64,000 nucleotides of DNA from JAFGUB01 sp050305515. Its GTDB lineage: Bacteria > Campylobacterota > Campylobacteria > Campylobacterales > Sulfurimonadaceae. The position numbers and the translations under genes are program-made. The DNA is taken from positions 1 through 64,000 of the forward strand of contig JBNLFL010000038.1 in the NCBI GenBank assembly GCA_050305515.1, given 5' to 3'. Below, in pieces: positions 32,936 through 41,464 of this stretch. Position 1 is the stretch's first letter. The number at the start of each line of letters is the position of its first letter. Below the pieces are notes generated by a model. The model saw only the letters and a list, made by a program, of their open reading frames with translations, was not told the origin of the DNA and made no database searches.

Positions 32936-34801
32936 ATGACTGTCAAAGACCTTAATAAACATTTAGAAAAACTATTCGGTGAGCATAAATCCGAGAACTG
33001 CATTACCTATGAATCGGTATTACTGAATTTCGACAAGCAGCCGACACAGGCGCAAGCCAAAAGCATTATGAAACTTGCCGAAAAATACGGACGTTGTCTG
33101 TATACGGCTTCCGAACATGCAAAACTGCTTAACCTTCAGGAAGCCGAAGCCAAACGCGTCGCACAGCAGAAACTGCTTGACGAGAGTGACGCCGAAGATT
33201 TCGACATTCTTAAGAAACATGAACTGATGGAGTGGTCCCGCTCAGACTCTCCGGTTCGAATGTACCTGCGTGAAATGGGGCAGATTCCGCTTCTGACAAA
33301 AGAGGAAGAGATCGAGATTTCCAAGAAAATCGAGCTGGGCGAAGGAATCATTATCGATGCGATCTGTTCCGTACCCTATCTGATTGACTTCATCCTCGAT
33401 TACAAAGATCCGCTGATCAACCGCGAACGACGTGTCAAAGAGCTTTTCAAAAGTTTTGAAGATGAAAAAGATGATGACAGCGATGATGACAGCGACAGTG
33501 ATGACGACGAAAACGAAGAGGGAGAAAAAGTCCTCAGCGGCAAGGACAAGAAGCGGGTCGATAAAGTCGTCACCAGCTTCAAAGCTCTTGAAAAAGCGAA
33601 AAAAGAGTGGATGAAGGTCGTTGAAAAAGCTGATCCTGCCTATTTCGAAGAGAGCGAACCAACGGAAGATCAGGTCTTCTACTTCATGACGCTGACCTTC
33701 AAAAAACTCGCACTTCGTGAAAAACTGCTTGATCTCGGACCTACTTCCAAGCTTATCAATGAGCTGGTTCGCTCTATGGAAACGGCGCTCAAGAGCGATG
33801 AAGGGTTCGACAAAGAGCTCAAACGTCTTGAGTACAAACTTCCGCTTTTCAATGATACCCTTCGAAAAAACCATGCGGATATCATCAAGCACATCACCAA
33901 CCTCTCGAAAGAGCAGATTGCGCTCAAAGTGCCTGAAGCCACTATGGTCAGTACCTACATGGAGATCAAGAAGCTGATTCAAACCAAGGAAGCCTCCAAA
34001 GACAGCTTCGACATGGAACCTGAAAAACTCCACGATATTCTCGAGCAGATCAAACGCGGTAAAAGCATTTCCGAAGTGGCAAAAACACGTATGGCAAAAT
34101 CCAACCTGCGTCTGGTTGTCTCTATTGCCAAACGCTATACCAACCGCGGGCTTCCGTTTCTTGACCTCATTCAGGAAGGCAACATCGGCCTGATGAAAGC
34201 TGTTGATAAATTTGAATATCAGAAGGGATACAAATTTTCAACCTACGCCACCTGGTGGATTCGTCAGGCCATCAGCCGCGCGATTGCCGATCAGGCACGT
34301 ACAATCCGTATCCCGATCCATATGATCGAAACAATCAACCGCATCAACAAAATCATGCGCAAATACCTTCAGGAACACGGACGTGAGCCGAGCGTCGATA
34401 TTATTGCCGAAGAGGTGGGGCTCTCTGCAGAGAAGGTTAAAAACGTTATCAAGATCACTAAAGAGCCGATCTCTCTCGAAGCGCCGATCGGTAATGAGGA
34501 AGATGGCCGTTTCGGTGACTTCATTGAAGACAAAACTTCACTCTCGCCTTCAGATGCCATATTGAAAGATGACCTGAAAATCCAGATCGAATCGGTACTT
34601 GAGCAGCTCAACGAGCGCGAGAAAGCCGTTATCAAGATGCGTTTTGGAATCATGGATGACGAGAGCGACCGTACGCTTGAAGAGATCGGTAAAGAGCTCA
34701 GTGTCACCAGAGAACGTGTCCGCCAGATTGAAAGCAGCGCCATCAAAAAACTCAAACATCCCAAAGTCGGGCGCAAACTTAAAAACTACATCGAGGAATA
34801 A
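32936..34801 (+). CDS. rpoD: RNA polymerase primary sigma factor RpoD
   Basis: The 621-residue sigma-70 has region 1.1 at the N-terminus, 1.2 (DSPVRMYLREMGQIPLLT), a non-conserved insert with a long acidic run near residues 180-200, then 2.1-2.4 (NLRLVVSIAKRYTNRGLPFL, ATWWIRQAISRAIADQARTI), region 3 and region 4.2 (LEEIGKELSVTRERVRQIES). The length is normal for the phylum. The next gene starts on the A of its stop (TAATG), so the two are coupled. Confidence 0.97.
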   Translation: MTVKDLNKHLEKLFGEHKSENCITYESVLLNFDKQPTQAQAKSIMKLAEKYGRCLYTASEHAKLLNLQEAEAKRVAQQKLLDESDAEDFDILKKHELMEWSRSDSPVRMYLREMGQIPLLTKEEEIEISKKIELGEGIIIDAICSVPYLIDFILDYKDPLINRERRVKELFKSFEDEKDDDSDDDSDSDDDENEEGEKVLSGKDKKRVDKVVTSFKALEKAKKEWMKVVEKADPAYFEESEPTEDQVFYFMTLTFKKLALREKLLDLGPTSKLINELVRSMETALKSDEGFDKELKRLEYKLPLFNDTLRKNHADIIKHITNLSKEQIALKVPEATMVSTYMEIKKLIQTKEASKDSFDMEPEKLHDILEQIKRGKSISEVAKTRMAKSNLRLVVSIAKRYTNRGLPFLDLIQEGNIGLMKAVDKFEYQKGYKFSTYATWWIRQAISRAIADQARTIRIPIHMIETINRINKIMRKYLQEHGREPSVDIIAEEVGLSAEKVKNVIKITKEPISLEAPIGNEEDGRFGDFIEDKTSLSPSDAILKDDLKIQIESVLEQLNEREKAVIKMRFGIMDDESDRTLEEIGKELSVTRERVRQIESSAIKKLKHPKVGRKLKNYIEE

Positions 34802-35487
34802 TGACCTTCGAGCAGCAGTGGATCGAGTACGACTACAACCCTTTTATCCTTTTCAACTCCAGCGCCAAAGTACTCTCGCTTAACAGCGAGGCGCAGTTTC
34901 TGCTCGGCAGCGTCGAAGCAAAAGCCCTGTATGAACTTGCGGTAACGTACGCCAGCAGCTCCTTCGGTTTCAATACCACTTTTCTGGATCTCGAATATGG
35001 ACGCTACAAGTTTTTCGGAATCACCGTCGGCTACGAAGACGAAGAGAGTATCGGCATCCGCCTTTATCAGATGCCCTCTTTCAAGTTCTCAAAGCCGAAA
35101 GAGCACGGAGATATGGTCAACGTCTATACGATCATCGATCTGTGCATCAGTTCCAACTCAATAGGAAACAGCATTGTTTTCAAAAAAGAGTTTGACCCGA
35201 CGCTTCCGGAAATTCGTCTCCAGACCGATGCTTTCATCAAGATGATCAACAAGATCATTCTGGCGATGAGCGACAATAAAGAGATTATGTTCAAAATCTA
35301 TTTTCGCGTCGGTGAACATATTCGTTTTGAGGGGGTAAAGTATGCTCTCTTCTCACTCGAAATCACAGCTGAGCGCATGCATCAGCGGGCCAGTAGCGAG
35401 ATTCAGGCGCTTGCGGATGAGAACCATCTCTTTATTGAATTCAAGGAAGACCGCGTCACCGTCAATATACCAATCGTTACCGACTGA
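34801..35487 (+). CDS. Conserved protein coupled to rpoD, PAS-like
   Basis: The 228-residue soluble protein starts WIEYDYNPFILFNSSAKVLS and LNSEAQFLLG, a PAS-like beginning seen in histidine kinases. It ends IQALADENHLFIEFKEDRVTVNIPI, which resembles the last strand of a kinase ATPase domain, but no H-box or N/G-boxes are visible. It may be a degenerate kinase or a partner of RpoD. The one-base overlap with rpoD is the best clue. The 3' end overlaps the convergent membrane gene by 11 bases. Confidence 0.65.
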   Translation: MTFEQQWIEYDYNPFILFNSSAKVLSLNSEAQFLLGSVEAKALYELAVTYASSSFGFNTTFLDLEYGRYKFFGITVGYEDEESIGIRLYQMPSFKFSKPKEHGDMVNVYTIIDLCISSNSIGNSIVFKKEFDPTLPEIRLQTDAFIKMINKIILAMSDNKEIMFKIYFRVGEHIRFEGVKYALFSLEITAERMHQRASSEIQALADENHLFIEFKEDRVTVNIPIVTD

Positions 35488-35974
35488 AGATCTTTTTCCC
35501 TGTAATGAATGCGCTGAAAATTCCGGCGCCCAAACCTAAAAGGTATGGTGTCAGGGAGAGTAGCGCGTTGTTCTGAAGCGCGATAAATCCAAAAACCAGC
35601 AACACATACGGCACCATACGATAAAGCGACACCATCGCCGGAGCCCCGGTTTTGAGTCCGTTGGTTCTGTTGGCTTTCAGACGGGCTTTCTCTTCCCTGA
35701 TAACCTCTTTGATATCCCGTTCTGTATCATCGGGGATATCTTCGCTGTACAGATCATAGGGGTCGTCAATCTTTTCAATAACATCGCGATCCATCGCGCC
35801 TTCAAAAGATTCGACCCGCTTGTCGACCAGCCGCTTGTAGCTGTACATGGAACCCATCAGCACCAGAAAACTGCTGATCCATCCGATTTCAAAATTAAGA
35901 AACGTCTCCGTCGAATCCAGCAGTAGCAAGAGTATGGCTGATTGTATCAGAAGCAGCGTTTTAATACTTCTCAT
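35477..35974 (-). CDS. Conserved membrane protein downstream of hemL/atpZ-like genes
   Basis: The roughly 165-residue protein has two N-terminal helices (IKTLLLIQSAILLLLLDST, IGWISSFLVLMGSMYSY), a charged cytoplasmic middle (DVIEKIDDPYDLYSEDIPDD) and two C-terminal helices (VPYVLLVFGFIAL, LTPYLLGLGAGIFSAFI). I recall a similar membrane gene in the hemL cluster of Campylobacter. Function is unknown. The start is uncertain among ATGs at 35974, 35980 and 35986, all inside the AtpZ-like gene end. Confidence 0.7.
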   Translation of the reverse strand: MRSIKTLLLIQSAILLLLLDSTETFLNFEIGWISSFLVLMGSMYSYKRLVDKRVESFEGAMDRDVIEKIDDPYDLYSEDIPDDTERDIKEVIREEKARLKANRTNGLKTGAPAMVSLYRMVPYVLLVFGFIALQNNALLSLTPYLLGLGAGIFSAFITGKKIFSR

Positions 35975-36260
35975 CCTCATCTTCATCGTCAAGATATTTC
36001 TGATGATTGTAGCGCGGGTCTTTGGCCAGTTCTTCAAACTCTTTATACTGTTTTGAATAGGCCTTGTAAACATTCAAAAAAGCAGCAGCCAATCCTATAA
36101 AGACACCTACCCAAAGCAGCCATCCGATGCCGGTAAGATGCTTCAGGCCCAGACCGATGGCCACACCGATCAGCACGGCCACCACCATGGAAATTCCCAG
36201 AGAAAGCGTTTCGGCCCCTTCAATAATGGGCTTGAGGCGCGGTTTTTGTTCTTCAGCCAT
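35961..36260 (-). CDS. AtpZ/AtpI-like small membrane protein
   Basis: The 99-residue protein begins AEEQKPRLKPIIEGAETLSL. Two helices follow (GISMVVAVLIGVAIGLGLKH and GWLLWVGVFIGLAAAFLNVY) with an acidic tail (DDEDEDEKY). This is the AtpZ/AtpI family layout, whose members assist Mg or Ca transport or c-ring assembly near ATP synthase; here it lies beside hemL instead. ATG 36260 overlaps the hemL stop, which rules out the longer frame from 36305. Confidence 0.75.
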   Translation of the reverse strand: MAEEQKPRLKPIIEGAETLSLGISMVVAVLIGVAIGLGLKHLTGIGWLLWVGVFIGLAAAFLNVYKAYSKQYKEFEELAKDPRYNHQKYLDDEDEDEKY

Positions 36261-37542
36261 GAATACGTCCAAACACACGTTCGCTTGCCGCAATGGTCTC
36301 TTCAATCATGGCGTCGGTCGTTGCGGTGGAGATGAAACCGGTCTCAAACTGCGAACAGGCAAAATAGAACCCTTCGTTGATCATTTCGCGGTGAAATGCG
36401 GCAAAAAGCGGCAGATCACTTTTTGCCGCATCATCGAAATTCCTGACGGGTTTGTCATTGAAGAAAAACCCGAACATGGAACCGCGGACATCGACCTGCA
36501 AAGGAATGCCGTGTTTTTCAGCCGCGGCTTTCATGCCTTCAACAAGGCGTCTGCCGCGCGCTTCAAGCGTCTTGAGTACCGGAGCGTTGGCTTTGAGTTT
36601 GCGCAGGGCCGCAAGGCCTGCCGCCATAGCAACCGGATTGCCGCTGAGCGTTCCGGCCTGATAGACCGGACCTTCAGGAGAGAGCTGTGCCATCACCTCG
36701 CGTTTGCCGCCAAACGCGCCTACCGGCATACCGCCGCCGATCACCTTACCCAGTGTAATCAGATCCGGTGTGGTGCCGGTAATGCTCTCGGCCCCGTAAA
36801 GTGACGCGCGAAAACCGCTCATCACTTCATCAAAAATCAGCAGTGCCCCATGCGTATCGCAGAGTTCGCGCAGTGCGGCAAGAAACTCTTTGTCGGCAGG
36901 AACCAGACCCATGTTTCCGGCAATCGGCTCGATGATGATACAGGCGATGTTGCTACTCTGCTCAAAACACTTTTTGACACTCTCGATATCGTTATATTTT
37001 GCCAGCAGCGTATGTTTGGTAAAATCGGCAGGGACACCGGGAGAACTCGGGTTTCCAAAGGTGGCCGCACCGGAGCCCGCCTGAACCAGCAGCGAATCGC
37101 TGTGACCGTGGTAGCACCCTTCGAATTTGACGATATCGTCGCGTCCGGTATAGCCGCGGGCCAGACGGATGGCGCTCATTACCGCTTCAGTCCCGCTGCT
37201 GACGAAACGTACTTTGTCAACCGAATCGAAAATACCTGCGACCTCTTTGGCAAGTTCCGTTTCGGCAAGCGTCGGGGCACCGAAACTCAGACCGTGCCTG
37301 ACAGCCTCGATAACAGCGGCTTCGATGCTTTCATCGCGGTGTCCGAAGATCAGCGGTCCCCAGCTCTGAACGTAGTCGACGTAGCGATTGCCGTCAATGT
37401 CCACCAGATAGCCGCCTTCGCCCTGAGCGATGAAAAGCGGTGTCGATCCGACGCTCTTAAATGCGCGAACCGGGGAGTTGACGCCGCCGGGAATCAACTT
37501 CTGCGCCGCTTCGAATGCTTCCAAAGATGCCTGTGTACTCAT
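36253..37542 (-). CDS. hemL: Glutamate-1-semialdehyde 2,1-aminomutase
   Basis: The 429-residue PLP enzyme makes 5-aminolevulinate for haem from glutamate-1-semialdehyde. It shows LIPGGVNSPVRAFKSVG, VSSGTEAVMSAIRLARG, GCYHGHSD, LIFDEVMSGFR and the PLP lysine in LGKVIGGGMPVGAFGG. It is the first gene of a three-gene minus-strand unit, with the AtpZ-like gene overlapping its end by eight bases. Confidence 0.96.
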   Translation of the reverse strand: MSTQASLEAFEAAQKLIPGGVNSPVRAFKSVGSTPLFIAQGEGGYLVDIDGNRYVDYVQSWGPLIFGHRDESIEAAVIEAVRHGLSFGAPTLAETELAKEVAGIFDSVDKVRFVSSGTEAVMSAIRLARGYTGRDDIVKFEGCYHGHSDSLLVQAGSGAATFGNPSSPGVPADFTKHTLLAKYNDIESVKKCFEQSSNIACIIIEPIAGNMGLVPADKEFLAALRELCDTHGALLIFDEVMSGFRASLYGAESITGTTPDLITLGKVIGGGMPVGAFGGKREVMAQLSPEGPVYQAGTLSGNPVAMAAGLAALRKLKANAPVLKTLEARGRRLVEGMKAAAEKHGIPLQVDVRGSMFGFFFNDKPVRNFDDAAKSDLPLFAAFHREMINEGFYFACSQFETGFISTATTDAMIEETIAASERVFGRIHG

Positions 37543-37601
37543 AAGTGATCATTCCTCATTTTTGATGCCATTATAGCGAATGTGCATTAATTGCCTTTGG
37601 T

Positions 37602-37607
37602 TATAAT
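37602..37607 (+). promoter_or_regulatory. -10 box (TATAAT) of the TonB-like gene
   Basis: TTTGGTTATAATGTC lies 25-30 bp upstream of ATG 37632. Transcription would begin near 37614, exactly where a TTACATGTAA copy sits. Confidence 0.55.
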
Positions 37608-37613
37608 GTCGCT

Positions 37614-37623
37614 TTACATGTAA
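37614..37623. repeat. TTACATGTAA palindrome at the predicted start of the tonB-like mRNA
   Basis: Perfect palindrome flanked by T and A, ending inside the ribosome site (GTAAAGGGG) of the gene at 37632. Confidence 0.95.
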
Positions 37624-37631
37624 AGGGGACC

Positions 37632-38552
37632 ATGAATCGCTCGACTGCCGCTTTTTTGATCGCCCTGCTCTTTCATCTGCTTCTGATTGCCCTGTTCTGG
37701 ATTTTAGGCACGTTGACACCGGAATTGAAGAAGCCGAAAAAAGAGGAACAGCGCATCAAGGTCTCCCTCAAAGAACAGCCAAAAGCAGCCAAAGAGTCTT
37801 TTGAGAATGCCCAAAAAAAAGAGACACCCGAAGCGCCGCCGCTGCCAAAAGGCAAACAGCTCGATCAACTGGTTGAAAAGCCTTTTGTCTCACCAAAGGA
37901 AAAACCGGAACCTCCAAAGCCTATCAACCCGCCCAGGCCTCAGCCGGCAGAACCAACCCCTCCGAAAACGGAACCGATTCCTTCGAAAAAGCCCTTTATT
38001 CCCGTAAATGAGGCACCGGAGCCGAAAAAGGAACCGCTGCGGCCCAAAGCCCCTGTTACCGAAACAGCCGAAACCAATGTCACGCAGAATCCGCCAAAAG
38101 AACATAATAAACTCTACAGTTTTCTATCTCAGGAGGTTCCAACCGAACAAAAGAGCGATGATGCCGCGCCGGTCAGCAACAAGCGCGAAAGCCGCATCAA
38201 TCAGGATATCAAGGAGCTCTACGGTGACGAGTTTGGAGAACTGAGCGAAGGGGAACAGAAATACATTCTCGACAATCAGGAGATTATGCGCCGTATCACC
38301 CAGCAGGTACTCAATCGTGTCGGCAGCGTGAACATTCCCGACAACATGCGTATCAACCGCCACAACGTCGTCGAATTCTATCTCTATCCCAACGGCGATA
38401 TTTCAGATATCAGGTTTATCGAGCGCAGCGGATTCTACATTCTTGACGACACCACCAAAGAGACTATTGAGTATGCCTACAGCCGCTACCCCAGACCCGA
38501 GCAGAAAACACTCATACGTTACCGTGTGGGGTATTACCTCAGAGGTTACTGA
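37632..38552 (+). CDS. TonB-like energy-transducing protein
   Basis: The 306-residue protein has an N-terminal anchor (FLIALLFHLLLIALFWILG), a long proline/lysine-rich periplasmic linker (PKEKPEPPKPINPPRPQPAE) and a C-terminal TonB-like fold (VVEFYLYPNGDISDIRFIER, then SGFYILDDTTKETIEYA). It would couple proton motive force to outer-membrane receptors, or act in a cell-envelope role like TolA. No ExbB/ExbD is next to it. The 3' end overlaps the convergent DUF234 gene by seven bases. Confidence 0.85.
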   Translation: MNRSTAAFLIALLFHLLLIALFWILGTLTPELKKPKKEEQRIKVSLKEQPKAAKESFENAQKKETPEAPPLPKGKQLDQLVEKPFVSPKEKPEPPKPINPPRPQPAEPTPPKTEPIPSKKPFIPVNEAPEPKKEPLRPKAPVTETAETNVTQNPPKEHNKLYSFLSQEVPTEQKSDDAAPVSNKRESRINQDIKELYGDEFGELSEGEQKYILDNQEIMRRITQQVLNRVGSVNIPDNMRINRHNVVEFYLYPNGDISDIRFIERSGFYILDDTTKETIEYAYSRYPRPEQKTLIRYRVGYYLRGY

Positions 38553-39352
38553 TTAAGAAGGGTTTTAAAGCTCTTGATGGTAAACAACCGCAGTGTCTCG
38601 CCTTTAAGTGCTTTTAATTCTGAAGAAAAACCGGCCCTGGAGATCAGCACAAACGTATCGGCTTTCAAGCCAACAGCCTCGCATTGCTGCTGCAGCCGGT
38701 TCAGCTCGCTTTTTTTCATTTTACTGTTGCCAAAACGGCACAGCCCTGCAACCATAGCGCCTGAACGCCTGACGCCGAGTTGATCGATCTGCACCTGAAG
38801 ATTCCAGAAGCTGCCCCCGCGCACTACCGGATCTTCAGTAAACGCAGAGGCGATCAGCGCCGTGGAGAGGTCTTCAAAGACCCGCTCGACAAACATTTCG
38901 GAGCGATTGGTATAGCGCTCCCGAAACTCCCGGTAATCACCCTCCTGAATTCCCCTGAAGATAGGAGAGACGAAGGCGAACCAGAAACGCATCCACGGTG
39001 AGACAAAGCGCAGACGATCAGAAAGCAAATCGGCATCCTGACCCTCCAGCTCGAACGAGGGCTGACGGTAGAGCATATCGTTATTGCATAGATATCGGAT
39101 AGCGGGATTTGCCATACTCTCCGATATTTCACTCCGGCGCAGCACCGAGTGGATCCGACCGTCTCCCAGAGCCGCCGCACTGAGAAGTTTGTGATAAACG
39201 GGATCGCTGAGCGTGATTTCGGCGATACGCCCATGCAGCGCGGCATAACGCTCCAGAATTTCGGATTCAATCAGCTGCTCCAGCGGTTTTGACGTATCAA
39301 AAGAGAGATCCAGACCTCCAAAATGGGCAAAGCCGACCATGGCGTCTTCCAT
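38546..39352 (-). CDS. DUF234-domain protein (ATPase C-terminal type), start unclear
   Basis: The 268-residue frame from ATG 39352 has a winged-helix-like middle (KLLSAAALGDGRIHSVLRRS, then MANPAIRYLCNNDMLYRQPS) and the DUF234 region (RLRFVSPWMRFWFAFVSPIF, then FEDLSTALIASAF), usually found behind an archaeal-type ATPase. No P-loop is present. The open frame continues about 90 bp upstream (VATTLKQFRAFCGAHPQLS), which looks like coding, but no ATG, GTG or TTG exists there, so the natural start may be damaged or unusual. Confidence 0.65.
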   Translation of the reverse strand: MEDAMVGFAHFGGLDLSFDTSKPLEQLIESEILERYAALHGRIAEITLSDPVYHKLLSAAALGDGRIHSVLRRSEISESMANPAIRYLCNNDMLYRQPSFELEGQDADLLSDRLRFVSPWMRFWFAFVSPIFRGIQEGDYREFRERYTNRSEMFVERVFEDLSTALIASAFTEDPVVRGGSFWNLQVQIDQLGVRRSGAMVAGLCRFGNSKMKKSELNRLQQQCEAVGLKADTFVLISRAGFSSELKALKGETLRLFTIKSFKTLLNQ

Positions 39353-39477
39353 GGAAAGCTGCGGGTGCGCACCGCAGAAAGCGCGGAACTGTTTGAGTGT
39401 GGTTGCTACGTGAGTATCGATGACGCTGCCTTTAAAAGAGTTGGCACAGTATACAGCAAATCAGCGCAGGTTGCCTG

Positions 39478-39912
39478 CTAGCGATCCTCTTCATACTGGG
39501 CCAGGAATTCGTCGATGAGAAAGTTCAGCGACTCCATCATATCGCTGTAAGGTGCCTGCGATTCGATAAGGTCGTTGGCATAGTAGGTAAACGCAAAGGT
39601 CTGGATCGCTTTGCCCCGCTGCACATCACTCTGTTCACCGACACCGATCTGCGTGTTGATGACATCGCTGTCGTTTACATGTAAGGATTCGATTTTCACA
39701 AAAAACGTACTGGAGTCGCGTTCGCCGAATACAAATCCTTTCTCACGCAGCCGCTTGAGAACGTGCGTACGGATGGCCTCCTCTCTGGCTGCATCGATAA
39801 ACTCGCTCTGATTGACGACATACAGACGCAGTTGTGTCAGATTTTCAAGGTTAAACGGCAATCCCGCAAACAGCAGGTGCGTTGCCATCAGCAACCCCAG
39901 CAGCGCTTTCAT
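39478..39912 (-). CDS. Periplasmic protein of unknown function
   Basis: The 144-residue protein has a signal peptide (ALLGLLMATHLLFAGLPF) and a mixed alpha/beta body (LRLYVVNQSEFIDAAREEAI, VLKRLREKGFVFGERDSSTF). No cysteines remain after processing and no family is recognised. Its ATG overlaps the thioredoxin-like stop (ATGA), so they form an operon and may act together in the periplasm. TTACATGTAA at 39675-39684 encodes Leu-His-Val. Confidence 0.7.
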   Translation of the reverse strand: MKALLGLLMATHLLFAGLPFNLENLTQLRLYVVNQSEFIDAAREEAIRTHVLKRLREKGFVFGERDSSTFFVKIESLHVNDSDVINTQIGVGEQSDVQRGKAIQTFAFTYYANDLIESQAPYSDMMESLNFLIDEFLAQYEEDR

Positions 39913-40346
39913 TCTTCACCCTTCTTCAAAAAGCTCTCTTTGACCTCACCGAGCGTTTGGAGGTATTCATCTTTCTTGACATAGGCAATCGATTCGTAGA
40001 TATGGGTCTCGGTATGGGGATTGATAAAAAAGACCGTCGGGATACGCGGCGTGTCATACGCCTCGGGGTAATGGGCCTTGTCCAGATTCCTATCGACGAT
40101 GACCGGTACGAAATCGCTTTTCACCTGTGCCGCAACGGCGCTGTTCTCAAGCGTCTTGTGCTCCAGCTTGCGGCACCACGGGCAATAATCTGCTACCACG
40201 ACCAGCATAATAAGCTTGTTCTCTTTTTTTGCCTGCTCCAGTGCGGGCTTGTAGTCACGCAAATAGCCGTTCGCCGCGGCAAAATCATCGATTTTCGCGC
40301 CCCAGAGCGTCAGGACGGAAATTATTAGCACCACTATCGTCTTCAT
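39909..40346 (-). CDS. Periplasmic thioredoxin-like protein
   Basis: The 145-residue protein has a signal segment (TIVVLIISVLTLWGAKI) and a thioredoxin fold with active site ADYCPWCRKLE and a cis-proline at RIPTVFFI. The CPWC motif and short length resemble SoxW/DsbD-gamma-like reductases. Substrate is unknown; reduction of a periplasmic disulfide or thiosulfate-related protein is possible in a sulfur oxidiser but not shown. ATG 40346 is chosen for AAAGG six bases upstream. Confidence 0.82.
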   Translation of the reverse strand: MKTIVVLIISVLTLWGAKIDDFAAANGYLRDYKPALEQAKKENKLIMLVVVADYCPWCRKLEHKTLENSAVAAQVKSDFVPVIVDRNLDKAHYPEAYDTPRIPTVFFINPHTETHIYESIAYVKKDEYLQTLGEVKESFLKKGEE

Positions 40347-40416
40347 CATCAACCTTTTTTTGAAAAAATTATATCATGGAAGCAAAAAACGCAGAGCCAT
40401 GCAAGAGCGGGTACTC

Positions 40417-40426
40417 TTACATGTAA
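40417..40426. repeat. TTACATGTAA palindrome between potD and the thioredoxin gene
   Basis: Perfect palindrome in the 95-bp intergenic region, 16 bp past the potD stop. Confidence 0.95.
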
Positions 40427-40441
40427 AGGAGCGTGAAAGCT

Positions 40442-41464
40442 TTAATTGCCGGTTTTGAGTTTTTCCCAATACTGTTCGTAGAGCTCGAGACTCTCTCCGA
40501 CATCGATCTGAAACTCGCTGTTGGCAAGATCGGCCTCGGTCGGATAGATGATGCGGTTGGTGCGCACCTCTTCATCCAGAAGTTTCACCGCGGCCAGATT
40601 CGGCGTCGGATAGCCGATCTCTTCACTGATGACCTTGGCGACATCGGGACGCATCAGGTAGTTGATGAACTGATGAGCGGCATCGATATGTTTGGCGTTT
40701 TTTGGAATGACCAGAGAGTCCACCCAGACCAGAATTCCCTCTTTGGGATAGACATAGCGCAGTTCGGGCATCTCTTCGTTGGCCATATAGTTTTCGCCGT
40801 TGAAGTTCATGCCGACTACGACCTCCTCGTTCATATAGACCTGCTTGGGAGATTCGGAGTTGAAGACCTTGACGTTTGGCATGAGAAGTTTGAGTTTTTC
40901 ATAGGCGGCCGTAATCTCTTTTTCGTTCGTGGAGTTGGCGGAGTAGCCTAGAGTTTTGAGCGCCATGCCGAAGACTTCGCGCAAGTCATCCGTGAGCAGC
41001 AGCTTGCCGGCATACTCTTTATTCCAGAGATCATCCCATTTGTCAACACTTCCTTCGCCCAAAATTTTGGCGTTGTAGCTGATGCCCGTACTGCCCCAGA
41101 GGTAAGGAACCGAGTAGTCGTTTTTCGGATCATACGGCTTGCCCAGAAGTTTGGGATCGAGATTGGCATAATTGTTCAGTTTCGACTTGTCGAGTTTGGC
41201 GAGCAGCCCCTCTTTGGACATTTTGTTGACAAAATAGGTCGAAGGTACGAGCAGATCGTAATTTTCCGCACCCGCCGTCTTGATTTTGGCATACATTGCT
41301 TCGTTACTGTCATACGTTGAGTATTTGACATCGATACCCGTCTCTTTTTCAAAGCCCTCGATCACCGATTCGGGCATATACTCGCTCCAGTTGAATACGA
41401 CCAGTTCCTTGTCGGCGCCGAACAGGCTCAGTGCAAGCGCGGCGCAAAGCAGCAGTTTTTTCAC
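40442..41464 (-). CDS. potD: Spermidine/putrescine-binding periplasmic protein
   Basis: The 340-residue binding protein has the signal peptide KKLLLCAALALSLFGA and mature start ELVVFNWSEYMPESVIEGF, then YDLLVPSTYFVNKMSKEG and PYLWGSTGISYNAKIL, all PotD/PotF-like. It binds polyamines and delivers them to PotBC. GTG 41464 is chosen over the longer frame since AAGGAG precedes it and GTGA overlaps the potC stop. Confidence 0.92.
   Translation of the reverse strand: MKKLLLCAALALSLFGADKELVVFNWSEYMPESVIEGFEKETGIDVKYSTYDSNEAMYAKIKTAGAENYDLLVPSTYFVNKMSKEGLLAKLDKSKLNNYANLDPKLLGKPYDPKNDYSVPYLWGSTGISYNAKILGEGSVDKWDDLWNKEYAGKLLLTDDLREVFGMALKTLGYSANSTNEKEITAAYEKLKLLMPNVKVFNSESPKQVYMNEEVVVGMNFNGENYMANEEMPELRYVYPKEGILVWVDSLVIPKNAKHIDAAHQFINYLMRPDVAKVISEEIGYPTPNLAAVKLLDEEVRTNRIIYPTEADLANSEFQIDVGESLELYEQYWEKLKTGN

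Noticed and set aside
33475..33530. Acidic GAT/GAC-rich run as a tandem DNA repeat
   Set aside because: It encodes the normal acidic insert in the non-conserved region of sigma-70, not a DNA-level repeat.
33242..34033. 263-residue frame antisense to rpoD
   Set aside because: It is phenylalanine-rich from the reverse of lysine/glutamate codons and overlaps an unmistakable sigma factor.
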